From assembly GCF_014200495.1 (NCBI RefSeq), contig NZ_JACHBY010000003.1, forward strand, positions 248,001 to 312,000: DNA of 64,000 nucleotides. Direction: 5' to 3'. Position numbers and translations under genes: made by a program. The notes below the pieces were generated by a model that was not told where the DNA came from, made no database searches, and saw nothing but the letters and a program-made list of their open reading frames with translations. Of this stretch, positions 17,692-25,832 are shown piece by piece. How positions within the stretch are numbered: position 1 is the first letter of the stretch; each line of letters starts with the position of its first letter. Origin of the DNA: Mucilaginibacter geliditolerans. GTDB taxonomy: Bacteria; Bacteroidota; Bacteroidia; Sphingobacteriales; Sphingobacteriaceae.

Positions 17692-17751
17692 TGCTGTAGT
17701 CTGGAGACTACGCGTTTAGTCGTCCGAAGTCAGAGACTTCGGACAGCGCTA
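17692..17751. repeat. REP unit downstream of the transposase
   Basis: Same orientation as the left upstream unit: GCTGTAGTCTGGAGACTAC, then GTCCGAAGTCAGAGACTTC and GGACAGCGC. It begins at the stop codon of the transposase. Confidence 0.88.
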
Positions 17752-17764
17752 GCAGGACTTTACA

Positions 17765-18226
17765 TTACAACATCTTCCTGTAAACCAAAAATCCCGATTT
17801 ATCCGCTACCTTATTATACAGCTCCATAGCAGTGTGATTGGTTTCGTGCGTCATCCAATATACCCGTGGTGAGCCGGCAAGTTTGGCCTGATTGTATACT
17901 TCATTAATTAGCGCCCTGCCAACTCCTTTACCACGTGCAGCTTCGGTGGTGAACAGATCCTGCAAATAGCAGGTTAAATTGATGGCAGTGGTACTGCGGT
18001 GATAGAGATAATGCGTTAAGCCGATCAATTCACCATTGCTCTCGGCTACCAGCGCATGCACCGGTTCGGCCGGGTCAAAAAAGCGGCTCCAGGTAGTGCG
18101 GGTGATCTCAGGGTCAAGTGCGGTATCACCGGAGCGGCCGTAGAAAGCGTTATAGCCATCCCATAAGGGGAGCCATTGTTCATAATCAGTAAGAGCTATT
18201 GGGCGGATGGTGAGAGTGGTTGACAT
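17765..18226 (-). CDS. GNAT-family N-acetyltransferase
   Basis: Acetyl-CoA-dependent N-acetyltransferase of 153 residues; substrate unknown. The N-terminus TLTIRPIALTDYEQWLPLWDGYNAF is typical of the family, the acetyl-CoA pyrophosphate loop is TEAARGKGVGRALINEVY (about 95-112), and the last strand reads VYWMTHETNHTAMELYNKV. Gene neighbours are REP units on one side and a 500-base repeat-rich spacer on the other, so context gives no clue. Confidence 0.88.
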   Translation of the reverse strand: MSTTLTIRPIALTDYEQWLPLWDGYNAFYGRSGDTALDPEITRTTWSRFFDPAEPVHALVAESNGELIGLTHYLYHRSTTAINLTCYLQDLFTTEAARGKGVGRALINEVYNQAKLAGSPRVYWMTHETNHTAMELYNKVADKSGFLVYRKML

Positions 18227-18292
18227 ATTATGGTTGTTTATTTAACAAACGTAATTGAATAATTTTAATTAGAGGTGTAATTAAATCCAAAT

Positions 18293-18386
18293 TGTCATTG
18301 CGAGGAGGAACGACGCGGCAACCTCGTCGCCTGCATATTGAACGTGACGAGGTTGTCGCTCCGCTATTCAGTGGATCGCAATGACA
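18293..18386. repeat. GTCAT repeat with degraded right arm
   Basis: TGTCATTGCGAGGAGG to GATCGCAATGACA; inner GCAACCTCGTCGC and GTGACGAGGTTG. The right arm has drifted (CTATTCAGTGG). Confidence 0.85.
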
Positions 18387-18412
18387 TGATGGAGATTTCA
18401 ATGTGATTCGTG

Positions 18413-18492
18413 TTAGGGATTGAAACGGATACCGGCCTTGAGCCTAATGCCTGTGCAGTATGAGTGTAAAGCCCGGCCCGTAGGGAAACACC
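18413..18492 (+). repeat. Dispersed GC-rich element, copy 1
   Basis: AGGGATTGAAACGGATACCG, then GGCCTTGAGCCTAATGCC and TGTGCAGTAT, ending GCCCGGCCCGTAGGGA. The reverse complement of 21222-21310 carries the same order of blocks. The rest of the 18227-18735 spacer holds two GTCAT-type copies and nothing else I recognise. Confidence 0.65.
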
Positions 18493-18562
18493 CAAATAAC
18501 AGCTATATAAATGTGTATCACAATATTCTTATAGATAATACTCACATCGCTATATCAAGCTA

Positions 18563-18597
18563 AGAAGATTTCTCCTCGTACCTCGTTCGAAATGACA
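18563..18597. repeat. Half GTCAT repeat, TTTCGA subfamily
   Basis: Right arm only: AGAAGATTTCTCCTCGTACC then TCGTTCGAAATGACA. Confidence 0.8.
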
Positions 18598-18735
18598 ATT
18601 GGATACTTTATCTTTAACGCAATTTTAACCGGACACTTATTGATTCGTACTTATTAAATGAACCAATCATGAGCTCACTCAAAATAAACAATTGCGCATG
18701 ATAGCTTCATTACCGACAAAAAACAAATTACTCAA

Positions 18736-20652
18736 ATGAAAAACAAATCTATTTTCCTGCTAATTCTGCTAATTTCGGGCATGACAGCGCATGCACAAAA
18801 CTTAATGACCCCCGAACTGCTTTGGAAACTGGGCAGGGTAAGTGGCAAGGGCATATCAAAAGACGGCAAATTTGTAGTTTTCAGCGTAGGCACGCCTGAT
18901 GTTGCCGCGAACAAGATAAACAGCAAAACTTATAAAATAGCGCTTACCGGTGGCCCGGCTATATTGGTTGCCAATGTGGATGAAGTATTGACCGACACCA
19001 AAATATCACCTGACGGTAAATATAAGATCAGCAGCAAGGATGTTAAGGTAAAGAAGGTTGCAGGCAGCGATTTCTACCCCAGCCTTACCAAAAGCAACGT
19101 ACTGATATATGACAGCCTAAACTATCGCCACTGGGATACCTGGGAAGATGGCAAATTTGGCCACGTGATGCTTACTCCCATTGTTAACGGCAAACCCGGC
19201 AAGGCAAAAGACCTGATGCCCGGCGAGCCATATGATTGTCCGCTGAAACCGGATGGCGGCGATGAAGGATATGTGTGGAGCAGTGACGGCAAACGTGTGA
19301 TATATTCCTGCAAAAAGAAATTCGGTACGGCCTATGCTATCAGTACCAATACTGATATTTATTCATACGATATCGCTTCCGGTGTAACTACCAATTTAAC
19401 GGTAGATAACTTGGGTTATGATGTGCAGCCCAGCTTTAACAAACAAGGGCAAATGGCCTGGCTGCAAATGAAACGTGATGGTTATGAAGCCGACAAACAG
19501 GACTTGGTTGCCATAACAGGCGACTTTAAATTAAACCTTACCGGCAATCGTGATGATATACATGTATCGGGCTATCAATGGGCCGAGGATGGCCGCAGTT
19601 TGTTCTTTACCGCGGCAGTGAATGGCACATCGCAATTATTTAATGTTACCTATCCGGGCCTAACCCGCATGATGCCTATTATAACCCAGGTTACCAACGG
19701 CGATTTTGATATAAACGATATTGTTGGGCAAAAAGGCAACACGCTAATAGTTACCCGTGCCGATTATAACCATGCTAATGAACTGTATACAGTAGATGTT
19801 ACCAATGGCTATATGAAGCAGTTGAGCCATGTAAATGATGCCATTTACGGGAGCATTGGCATGTGCAAAACTGAGCGCCGATCAGTAAAAACTGTTGATG
19901 GTAAGGATATGCTGGTTTGGGTGGTGTATCCGCCAAAATTTGATCCGGCTAAAAAATACCCGGCTTTATTATTTTGTGAGGGCGGCCCGCAATCTGCCTT
20001 AACTCAGTTTTACTCTTTCAGGTGGAATATTCAGCTGATGGCATCAAAGGGTTACATTGTTGTATTGCCAAATCGTCGCGGTATGCCGGGGCATGGCACA
20101 GCCTGGAACGAAGAGATCAGTAAGGACCATGGCGGTTTAGCCATGCAGGATTACCTGAGCGCTACTGACGACATGCTTAAAGAACCTTTTGTTGATAAAA
20201 CACGCTTCGGTTGTGTTGGCGCAAGCTATGGCGGCTACTCGGTTTATATGCTGGCCGGGATGCACAAAAAACGCTTTAAAACCTTTATAGCGCACGATGG
20301 CATCTTTGATTTCCGCAGCATGTACGGCACTACCGAAGAAATGTGGTTCCCTAACTGGGATTACGGCGGCCCTTATTGGGATAAAGACAATGTAGCGGCA
20401 CAGAAATCGTACAAAGAGTTTTCACCAAGCAATTTTGTAGCTAATTGGGATACTCCTATCCTCATTTTCCATGGCGAAAAGGATTTTCGCGTACCATTGG
20501 AGCAAGGCTTACAAGCCTTCCAGGCAGCGCAGCTACAAGGCATAAAGAGCAAATTGGTGGTTATGCAGGATGAGAACCATTGGGTGTTGCACCCGCAAAA
20601 CGCACTGGTATGGCAGTATGAGTTCTTTAAGTGGCTGAATGAAACTTTGTAG
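18736..20652 (+). CDS. S9-family prolyl oligopeptidase-like serine peptidase
   Basis: Exported serine peptidase of 638 residues related to dipeptidyl/acylaminoacyl peptidases. It has a signal peptide (1-20, cleavage after AHA), a beta-propeller domain built of WD40-like blades (about 30-380; for example ISKDGKFVVFSVG, WSSDGKRVIYSC, WAEDGRSLFFTA) and a C-terminal alpha/beta-hydrolase domain. The nucleophile is in CVGASYGGYSVYM, the aspartate in FHGEKDFRVP and the histidine in DENHWVLHP. It is alone between repeat-rich spacers; likely periplasmic peptide degradation. Confidence 0.92.
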   Translation: MKNKSIFLLILLISGMTAHAQNLMTPELLWKLGRVSGKGISKDGKFVVFSVGTPDVAANKINSKTYKIALTGGPAILVANVDEVLTDTKISPDGKYKISSKDVKVKKVAGSDFYPSLTKSNVLIYDSLNYRHWDTWEDGKFGHVMLTPIVNGKPGKAKDLMPGEPYDCPLKPDGGDEGYVWSSDGKRVIYSCKKKFGTAYAISTNTDIYSYDIASGVTTNLTVDNLGYDVQPSFNKQGQMAWLQMKRDGYEADKQDLVAITGDFKLNLTGNRDDIHVSGYQWAEDGRSLFFTAAVNGTSQLFNVTYPGLTRMMPIITQVTNGDFDINDIVGQKGNTLIVTRADYNHANELYTVDVTNGYMKQLSHVNDAIYGSIGMCKTERRSVKTVDGKDMLVWVVYPPKFDPAKKYPALLFCEGGPQSALTQFYSFRWNIQLMASKGYIVVLPNRRGMPGHGTAWNEEISKDHGGLAMQDYLSATDDMLKEPFVDKTRFGCVGASYGGYSVYMLAGMHKKRFKTFIAHDGIFDFRSMYGTTEEMWFPNWDYGGPYWDKDNVAAQKSYKEFSPSNFVANWDTPILIFHGEKDFRVPLEQGLQAFQAAQLQGIKSKLVVMQDENHWVLHPQNALVWQYEFFKWLNETL

Positions 20653-20667
20653 AGAGCAGTTGACATA

Positions 20668-20700
20668 AGACTTACGAAGTTTTTAAAACTTCGTAAGTCT
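20668..20700. repeat. Perfect 16-bp palindrome, copy 1
   Basis: AGACTTACGAAGTTTT pairs perfectly with AAAACTTCGTAAGTCT, one base between the arms. A near-identical copy lies at 21341-21373, on the other side of the 20734 gene. Confidence 0.9.
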
Positions 20701-20733
20701 GGATATCTGGTCAAATTAACATTTCCGCGATCT

Positions 20734-21135
20734 ATGGAAACATCAAGTATCAATAGAACCACCATAGCTAAACAATGGTGGTCATCAAAAAGAATTAAGT
20801 ACAACAAAGGCCTGGTAATTGCAGGAATAGTTGGCTTTCTTCTCTATTGTACCCTTGGGCCAATTTTTATTGCCCCACATGCAGTTGAATTTGAAGAAAC
20901 AATTTTTGATATTGCTTTTCAGGGTGTAGCTTACTTGATTATGATGGTAATCGCCAACGTTTTTTACACAGCAGGATCTTTAATTGATATATCATTCAAT
21001 AAAAATAATAGTCAACGTTTCAGAGAGCGGTTATTTGCATTGGGCTATTGGTTTTCTGTTGCATTACCCTCGGTATTTATTTTGGGTATTATGTTGCATT
21101 TCTTTTTAATGCCACCAGGTCAAATGGAAAAATAA
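20734..21135 (+). CDS. Hypothetical membrane protein
   Basis: 133 residues, not recognised. A positively charged N-terminus (WWSSKRIKYNKG) is followed by three hydrophobic segments: about 29-48 (LVIAGIVGFLLYCTLGPIF), 68-90 (GVAYLIMMVIANVFYTAGSL) and 107-128 (WFSVALPSVFILGIMLHFF). There are no motifs suggesting enzymatic function. It is bracketed by two copies of the same 33-base palindrome, which makes a gene cassette one possibility. Confidence 0.65.
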   Translation: METSSINRTTIAKQWWSSKRIKYNKGLVIAGIVGFLLYCTLGPIFIAPHAVEFEETIFDIAFQGVAYLIMMVIANVFYTAGSLIDISFNKNNSQRFRERLFALGYWFSVALPSVFILGIMLHFFLMPPGQMEK

Positions 21136-21145
21136 ATTTCTTCAA

Positions 21146-21174
21146 ACCCTCTTTGCCGCTTGCGGTAGAGAGGG
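21146..21174. repeat. ACCCTCT hairpin repeat
   Basis: ACCCTCTTTGCCGC folds back on GCGGTAGAGAGGGT around TT. It is followed by GTCGACGAGCGGAGCGATGT and a GGGGTGAGTC tail, a recurrent-looking Bacteroidota intergenic unit. I see only one copy here. Confidence 0.55.
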
Positions 21175-21221
21175 TCGACGAGCGGAGCGATGTCGGGGTG
21201 AGTCAACGGAGCGCGTAAATT

Positions 21222-21310
21222 ATACGGGCGTTACCTGCGGCCCGTGCTATCCGCTTATACTGCACAGGCCTTATGCTCAGGCCGGTATCCGCTCCTATCA
21301 CTAACGCAGC
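21222..21310 (-). repeat. Dispersed GC-rich element, copy 2
   Basis: Read on the minus strand: GAGCGGATACCGGCCTGAGC, ATAAGGCCTGTGCAGTATAA, then GCACGGGCCGCAGGTAACGC. It matches 18413-18492 in block order. Confidence 0.65.
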
Positions 21311-21340
21311 TTATCAATAAAATAACAATGGGTAATTATC

Positions 21341-21373
21341 AGACTTACAAAGTTTTTAAAACTTCGTAAGTCT
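21341..21373. repeat. 16-bp palindrome, copy 2
   Basis: AGACTTACAAAGTTTT faces AAAACTTCGTAAGTCT (one mismatch), followed by TTTT, so it may also terminate transcription of the upstream gene. Confidence 0.85.
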
Positions 21374-21384
21374 TTTTGCTGGTT

Positions 21385-21418
21385 CAACTAATCTCCAATC
21401 ACTAACCTCTAATCACTA
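21385..21418. repeat. Single iterated-word arm
   Basis: CTAATCTCCAATCACTAACC, then TCTAATCACTA. It repeats a CTAATCACT-like word at the end of the 21409 gene, like the right arms of the iterated-word palindromes, but I find no left arm. Confidence 0.4.
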
Positions 21419-22008
21419 TCCCTCAACTGCCCATTCACTTCCTCCAGTCGCTCAATCATATCATTTAAAGCTTTTCCTTTCTTTTTAATACCCCGTGGCC
21501 TCAGGTAAAACCAGGAAAATGCTATCCACCCAAAAGTCCAAACAACATAGGTTAAAGCCCATGCTGTATTCATGCGGGCAATAAACTGCAGCATGTATAA
21601 AGCCAGACCTGCTGATAGTAAAGTGAAATAAATATTTATCATCACTTTATTTAAAAAATCTTCCTTGCGTTTTATGCGGATCAGCTGGTTTAAATATTCC
21701 TGGCTGCTCATTTCAAAATCCGATTTAAACAGCATGGGCATTAGCTGGTTTGATACGGCCAGGTAAGACACAATTGCCAATACGATCAATATTAAGCCAA
21801 TCCTGGTGGTTAAATGCTCGTTATCAATATTAAACCACATGTATACCATAATGGCAGTAGTTGCAAGCAATATCAGGTTTAATTTTATCAGTTTATTGCG
21901 TGTTTTCTTTTTCAACTCGTCGGCGTTGGTAAACAGCGCTTTTGTATCGGGCATGTCACTTGTGGATTGCTTGTTCCACAAGGCTTTAAAATCCATTTCA
22001 GTGCTCAT
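21409..22008 (-). CDS. Membrane protein paired with ECF sigma factor
   Basis: About 199 residues, not a recognised anti-sigma family. The N-terminal cytoplasmic part (MSTEMDFKALWNKQSTSDMP, about 1-35) is followed by paired membrane segments at about 42-58 and 62-80, a polar stretch with YLNQLIRIKRKEDFLNKVM, and two more segments at about 128-145 and 150-168, ending in a charged KKKGKALNDMIERLEEVNGQ tail. ATG 22008 overlaps the sigma-factor stop by 11 bases, so the genes are coupled and this may modulate the sigma factor. That is inference from position only. Confidence 0.62.
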   Translation of the reverse strand: MSTEMDFKALWNKQSTSDMPDTKALFTNADELKKKTRNKLIKLNLILLATTAIMVYMWFNIDNEHLTTRIGLILIVLAIVSYLAVSNQLMPMLFKSDFEMSSQEYLNQLIRIKRKEDFLNKVMINIYFTLLSAGLALYMLQFIARMNTAWALTYVVWTFGWIAFSWFYLRPRGIKKKGKALNDMIERLEEVNGQLRDSD

Positions 22009-22468
22009 AATTTTCAAATTTTTTAGCTAATCGTTCCTTAATGCGGAAAACCTTTACCCTTATATTAGTTTCACTCAAGCCTACAATTTTGGCTATTTCG
22101 GCCTGCTTCACATCTTCCAGCTCCAGTGAAATAATTAGGCGGTCGGTTTCGGGCAGTTCAGCAATGCATTTGTATAAAAATTGAACCTGTGGTTCCCTGT
22201 CGGGCTCAATATGTTCTGCTATTTGTTCAGGCATTTCAGTGCGTGGCATTTTGTTCTGTCGCTCAATCTGCCTTAAACAGTGGTTTGATGCTATCCTGAA
22301 TATCCAGGTACCAATAGCCGATTCATTCCTGAACTTTGGCAGTTGTTGCCATATGGTAACAAAGGTTTCCTGCGCTATGTCCTTCGCCCAGTCGTGGTCG
22401 TTTACATAGCCCATACATATGCGGAAAACTTTGTTCCAGTATGTTTTATAGATATCGTTAAATACCAT
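21998..22468 (-). CDS. ECF-type RNA polymerase sigma factor
   Basis: Sigma-70 family, ECF subgroup, 156 residues. Region 2 is visible as VFRICMGYVNDHDWAKDIAQETFVTIWQ, with the DNA-melting part GTWIFRIASNHCLRQIERQ, and region 4 as LPETDRLIISLELEDVKQAEIAKIVGLSETNIRVKVF, a helix-turn-helix for the -35 element. Its start lies 3 bases after the stop of the upstream hydrolase gene and its end overlaps the following membrane protein gene, so the three form one operon. Confidence 0.93.
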   Translation of the reverse strand: MVFNDIYKTYWNKVFRICMGYVNDHDWAKDIAQETFVTIWQQLPKFRNESAIGTWIFRIASNHCLRQIERQNKMPRTEMPEQIAEHIEPDREPQVQFLYKCIAELPETDRLIISLELEDVKQAEIAKIVGLSETNIRVKVFRIKERLAKKFENYEH

Positions 22469-22471
22469 AGG

Positions 22472-23323
22472 TTATTTTATAAATGCTGCAAGCTGCTGGT
22501 TATACCAATCTGTATCATCGAACATTATAAAATGCTTGCCCTTATTGGCGTATGCAAATTGCGCGGTGCTAAGGTTTTTATATTGTGCTTCAATAGCTGG
22601 CTTAAATGTAGCAAAATAGCTTTCGAGTAATACTAAAGCCGGGCATTTTATGCCGGCTATTTTAGCCCGCAGGTCAGTATTCAGAAAATCGCAATACATG
22701 GTACCAAAGGTTTTCCTGTCGGATGTTACCGACCAGCCTACTACTTGTTTTAAATGCGCGGTATCAACTATTAGCTGCGGAATGCTGTGCATCTGCATCT
22801 GGTAAAATTGCCCATCGGTAAGGCTGGTTAGTTTAGCCACCATCGGACTGCAATCATTATTGGGGTTTGATTTAAAATCGGGATTACTCATCGCTGCCAG
22901 GCATGGCAAAGCATCAACTATAACTATTTTTGATACCAGGGTTGGATAATCGGCAGCAATAGCCAGTGCTAGGCCACCACCCATGCTGTGCCCAATAATT
23001 ATAGGTTTGTTAATTTTATTTTCGATGATGTAAGCGGCAATGGCATCTTCCCAACCTTTAAAGCTTGGTGTTGCTTCGGCAGGTACACCAGCAAATCCGG
23101 CCATGGTTAGGGTATAGCAGGTATATTTTTTTTCGTAGGTGCTTTTAGTGGCATCCCATACATCGCCCGAGCAGGCAAACCCCGGGATAAATAGTATGGC
23201 TTGTTTGCCTTTGCCTGAAACTTTTACCTGGAAGGGATAAGTTTTAGCTTCACCAAAAACGTTGATACATAATAATATAAATGCGAGCGCGATTAATAAT
23301 GCCGTTGTCTTTTTCATAATCAT
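22472..23323 (-). CDS. Alpha/beta hydrolase, exported
   Basis: 283-residue hydrolase with an N-terminal signal (about 1-24; ATG 23317 is an equally possible start, giving MKKTTALLIALAF). It has the oxyanion region ILFIPGFACSGDVWD, the nucleophile elbow PIIIGHSMGGGLALAIA (GHSMG), and a C-terminal histidine in YANKGKHFIMFDD. Substrate unknown. First gene of the operon with the ECF sigma factor (3-base gap), an uncommon pairing that suggests a secreted target of the regulon or mere operon sharing. Confidence 0.86.
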   Translation of the reverse strand: MIMKKTTALLIALAFILLCINVFGEAKTYPFQVKVSGKGKQAILFIPGFACSGDVWDATKSTYEKKYTCYTLTMAGFAGVPAEATPSFKGWEDAIAAYIIENKINKPIIIGHSMGGGLALAIAADYPTLVSKIVIVDALPCLAAMSNPDFKSNPNNDCSPMVAKLTSLTDGQFYQMQMHSIPQLIVDTAHLKQVVGWSVTSDRKTFGTMYCDFLNTDLRAKIAGIKCPALVLLESYFATFKPAIEAQYKNLSTAQFAYANKGKHFIMFDDTDWYNQQLAAFIK

Positions 23324-23520
23324 TTTAATTATTTAGCCGATTTTGACTTTTAGATACGGCGATTTTTAAAATGCTACACCCTGCCTGATTATTTTTTATA
23401 GAATACTGTTATCTGCCTGAAATTCATTAAATTAAACCAATAAATTATTACCAGTTATATTATCCACCGATACAGTAATGTAAAAGTGATTGCTACTCCA
23501 ACTATTCTGATAAAAATATT

Positions 23521-23712
23521 ATGGCAGAACGGCACCCTGTAAAATGCCTTAAATGTAAAAACGGAGCCGCAATGTTTCGTATAAGACGTGGCTTTGTTTT
23601 TAAGGTTCTGCTGGCATGGCTGCCTGTTAAAAGATACAGATGTACTAAATGCGCCAAAAAAACCTATATACTTGGCACACCCCGGCCTTTCAGGTTACAG
23701 GTAGTTCATTAA
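23521..23712 (+). CDS. Small zinc-ribbon protein
   Basis: 63 residues, basic, with two CxxC knuckles: VKCLKCKNG near the N-terminus and YRCTKCAKK near residue 42, spaced about 33 residues apart. Between them is a hydrophobic stretch GFVFKVLLAWLPVK. Such four-cysteine ribbons usually bind zinc; role unknown. The 200 bases upstream contain nothing else I can identify, and the next gene converges. Confidence 0.6.
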   Translation: MAERHPVKCLKCKNGAAMFRIRRGFVFKVLLAWLPVKRYRCTKCAKKTYILGTPRPFRLQVVH

Positions 23713-23728
23713 TACAGTCCACGGGAAG

Positions 23729-24472
23729 CTATTTCTTTACCAGTACCATACCTACCGCCGGGAATGTGGTGAGGTAATTAGCCGGTAATAGTTTTGTACT
23801 AAGGCCAAATTCATCGAAATTACGCTTGTACTCCCTTACATGGCGCCAGTCTGCAACAATGGCGGTGCCGCCTTTTTTTAGTACCCTGCTTATCTCTTTG
23901 CAGGCTGTTTTTCTGCCTTCTTTATTGTAGATATTGTGCAGGCACATATTGGTTAATATTACATCAAAACTTTCATCGGCAAAGCTCATTTCCATGGCGT
24001 TCTCATTCATTATCTCCACCTTATCTCTTACACCTTCCAGTTCAGCATTTTTCAAGGCATTCTCTACGTTATTGCCAGTCAGGTCCTCGACATTCCAGAT
24101 ATCAATGCCGATGGCTTTCCCTGTGGTCATTCTTTTGGCAGCACCTATCATCAGCAAACCTTTACCTGTACCAACATCTAAAACCTGTTCATTGCCTGTC
24201 CAGCTAATCAGGTTCAGCATTCTATCGCGGTGAATAAATTTACCCCATAACGAGTACGCCAACATCAGCACAGCGCCCAAGCCACAACCACATCCCGACC
24301 ATATTAATCCACTGGCATCAATATCAACCGAACCAATTTTTATTAAGGGGAAAAATATAGAAATTACACAAAGCGCTATAGCAGCCAGCACCAGGTTACG
24401 GATCACTCCAGGAGCATCAACACCATATTTAGCTTTACCTTCGGGTACTATTTTTTTATTGGTATCAAACAT
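23729..24472 (-). CDS. Class I SAM-dependent methyltransferase, membrane-anchored
   Basis: 247 residues. Two hydrophobic helices near the N-terminus (about 27-47 and 54-74) precede a Rossmann methyltransferase domain with motif I VLDVGTGKGLLMIGAA, the acidic strand-2 end GIDIWNVEDL, motif IV DVILTNMCLHNI and motif VI VLKKGGTAIVADW. Target unknown. It is monocistronic and convergent with the zinc-ribbon gene. Confidence 0.86.
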   Translation of the reverse strand: MFDTNKKIVPEGKAKYGVDAPGVIRNLVLAAIALCVISIFFPLIKIGSVDIDASGLIWSGCGCGLGAVLMLAYSLWGKFIHRDRMLNLISWTGNEQVLDVGTGKGLLMIGAAKRMTTGKAIGIDIWNVEDLTGNNVENALKNAELEGVRDKVEIMNENAMEMSFADESFDVILTNMCLHNIYNKEGRKTACKEISRVLKKGGTAIVADWRHVREYKRNFDEFGLSTKLLPANYLTTFPAVGMVLVKK

Positions 24473-24613
24473 GAAAGGCTAATTAATTATCATTAAATGA
24501 AGATAATGCATTAATTATATTAATTGCCCTAAAAATCCATTAAAACAGAAATTCCCACTCCTTTCAAGAATATTATATTTACCTTTAAGGCAACTAAACT
24601 TGCTTAATACTAT

Positions 24614-25774
24614 ATGAACAGCCCTGTTTCAAAAAAATATAGTAATAAAATCGCAATCCGCTCCACTGCAGATACAGTATTGCATCCTACAGAACCAGTT
24701 GAGCCAAAAGGCAAAGAGGTAACTTACCCATTTGTAAATCTCGTAAGATTTATTGCAACAATAGGTATTGTTTTTTTACACAGTGGTATACCATTGGGTA
24801 ATTACGATTATGATGATGTAATACACAAAGTAAATCATATTGAATACCATTTGCTATTGCGACAGGTTTTTAAATTCGCGACCATATGTTATTTTATGAT
24901 TGCAGGATTTTTGCTAGCAGATAAAGTAACAGATGCTAACCCTTTTGATTACTATAAGCGCAGATTGAATATATTGGTAAAACCATATGTGTTTTCATTT
25001 GCAATTTTTATTATCCTGCTGCTCATCCGGGATTATGCATTAACTGGCGCAGAGTTTAAATGGTACGATATATTAAAGTCAATGAAATTCTCATTGCTTT
25101 ACACGGCTTATTGGTACGTTCCTAATTATCTGGTAGCATTGCTTATCATAGTTGGGTTTGCAAGATATATACAGTCGCCATATTTTGGTGCATTGTTATT
25201 TATACTTACACTTTTTTATACCTGGTACGATGTATATTCTTCACGCCATACAGCCTCACATACTACTGCACTACTTGGATTTGTTTTTTATATGTGGCTT
25301 GGCGTTTATGTTAAAAAGAATAATGTAGTGCAAAAAATCAAAGATCTAAATTTTGTGTATTTGATGATTGTTGTTCTGGTCATCTTCCTGTTATCAAATT
25401 GTGAAAGTTATTACCTCTTCCATTATACACATACAAGGGATAGCCTTAATACACTGCGTATTTCAAACCAACTTTATTCAGTTGCAGTGTTTGTTATCCT
25501 GGTTCGGTATTGCGATAGGCCTCTAAATTTCGGGATCTTTAACCCCCGAAATGAAACTTATGGCATTTATCTGTATCATAGTTTCTTTACGTTTTTTATA
25601 CTTCCTTCGGTTGAAAACTGGATAAGCTACCACTACCATATAAGCTTATTTTCCTACAATGTTTTTGGTATGATAGGTATGACCCTTTTTAATTGCGCCA
25701 TCAGTTATTTTGCTACAACCGCCGTTGTTAAAATACTATTGCGTTATAAGCTTGCTTTTTTACCAGCTTTATGA
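24614..25774 (+). CDS. Acyltransferase 3 family membrane protein
   Basis: 386 residues, integral membrane O-acyltransferase of the OafA/WecH type that modifies cell-surface glycans. After about 35 cytoplasmic residues, VNLVRFIATIGIVFLHSG carries the conserved R...H signature, followed by MIAGFLLADKV and the basic KRRLNILVKPYVFSF. About ten hydrophobic segments follow. The C-terminal YGIYLYHSFFTFFILP is another family landmark. No glycan-synthesis genes are adjacent, so the acceptor cannot be inferred. Confidence 0.85.
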   Translation: MNSPVSKKYSNKIAIRSTADTVLHPTEPVEPKGKEVTYPFVNLVRFIATIGIVFLHSGIPLGNYDYDDVIHKVNHIEYHLLLRQVFKFATICYFMIAGFLLADKVTDANPFDYYKRRLNILVKPYVFSFAIFIILLLIRDYALTGAEFKWYDILKSMKFSLLYTAYWYVPNYLVALLIIVGFARYIQSPYFGALLFILTLFYTWYDVYSSRHTASHTTALLGFVFYMWLGVYVKKNNVVQKIKDLNFVYLMIVVLVIFLLSNCESYYLFHYTHTRDSLNTLRISNQLYSVAVFVILVRYCDRPLNFGIFNPRNETYGIYLYHSFFTFFILPSVENWISYHYHISLFSYNVFGMIGMTLFNCAISYFATTAVVKILLRYKLAFLPAL

Positions 25775-25832
25775 TAGTTAATGCTTGCATAAACATATAA
25801 TTTTATATGTTTATAGCCGATAATTAATCGCA

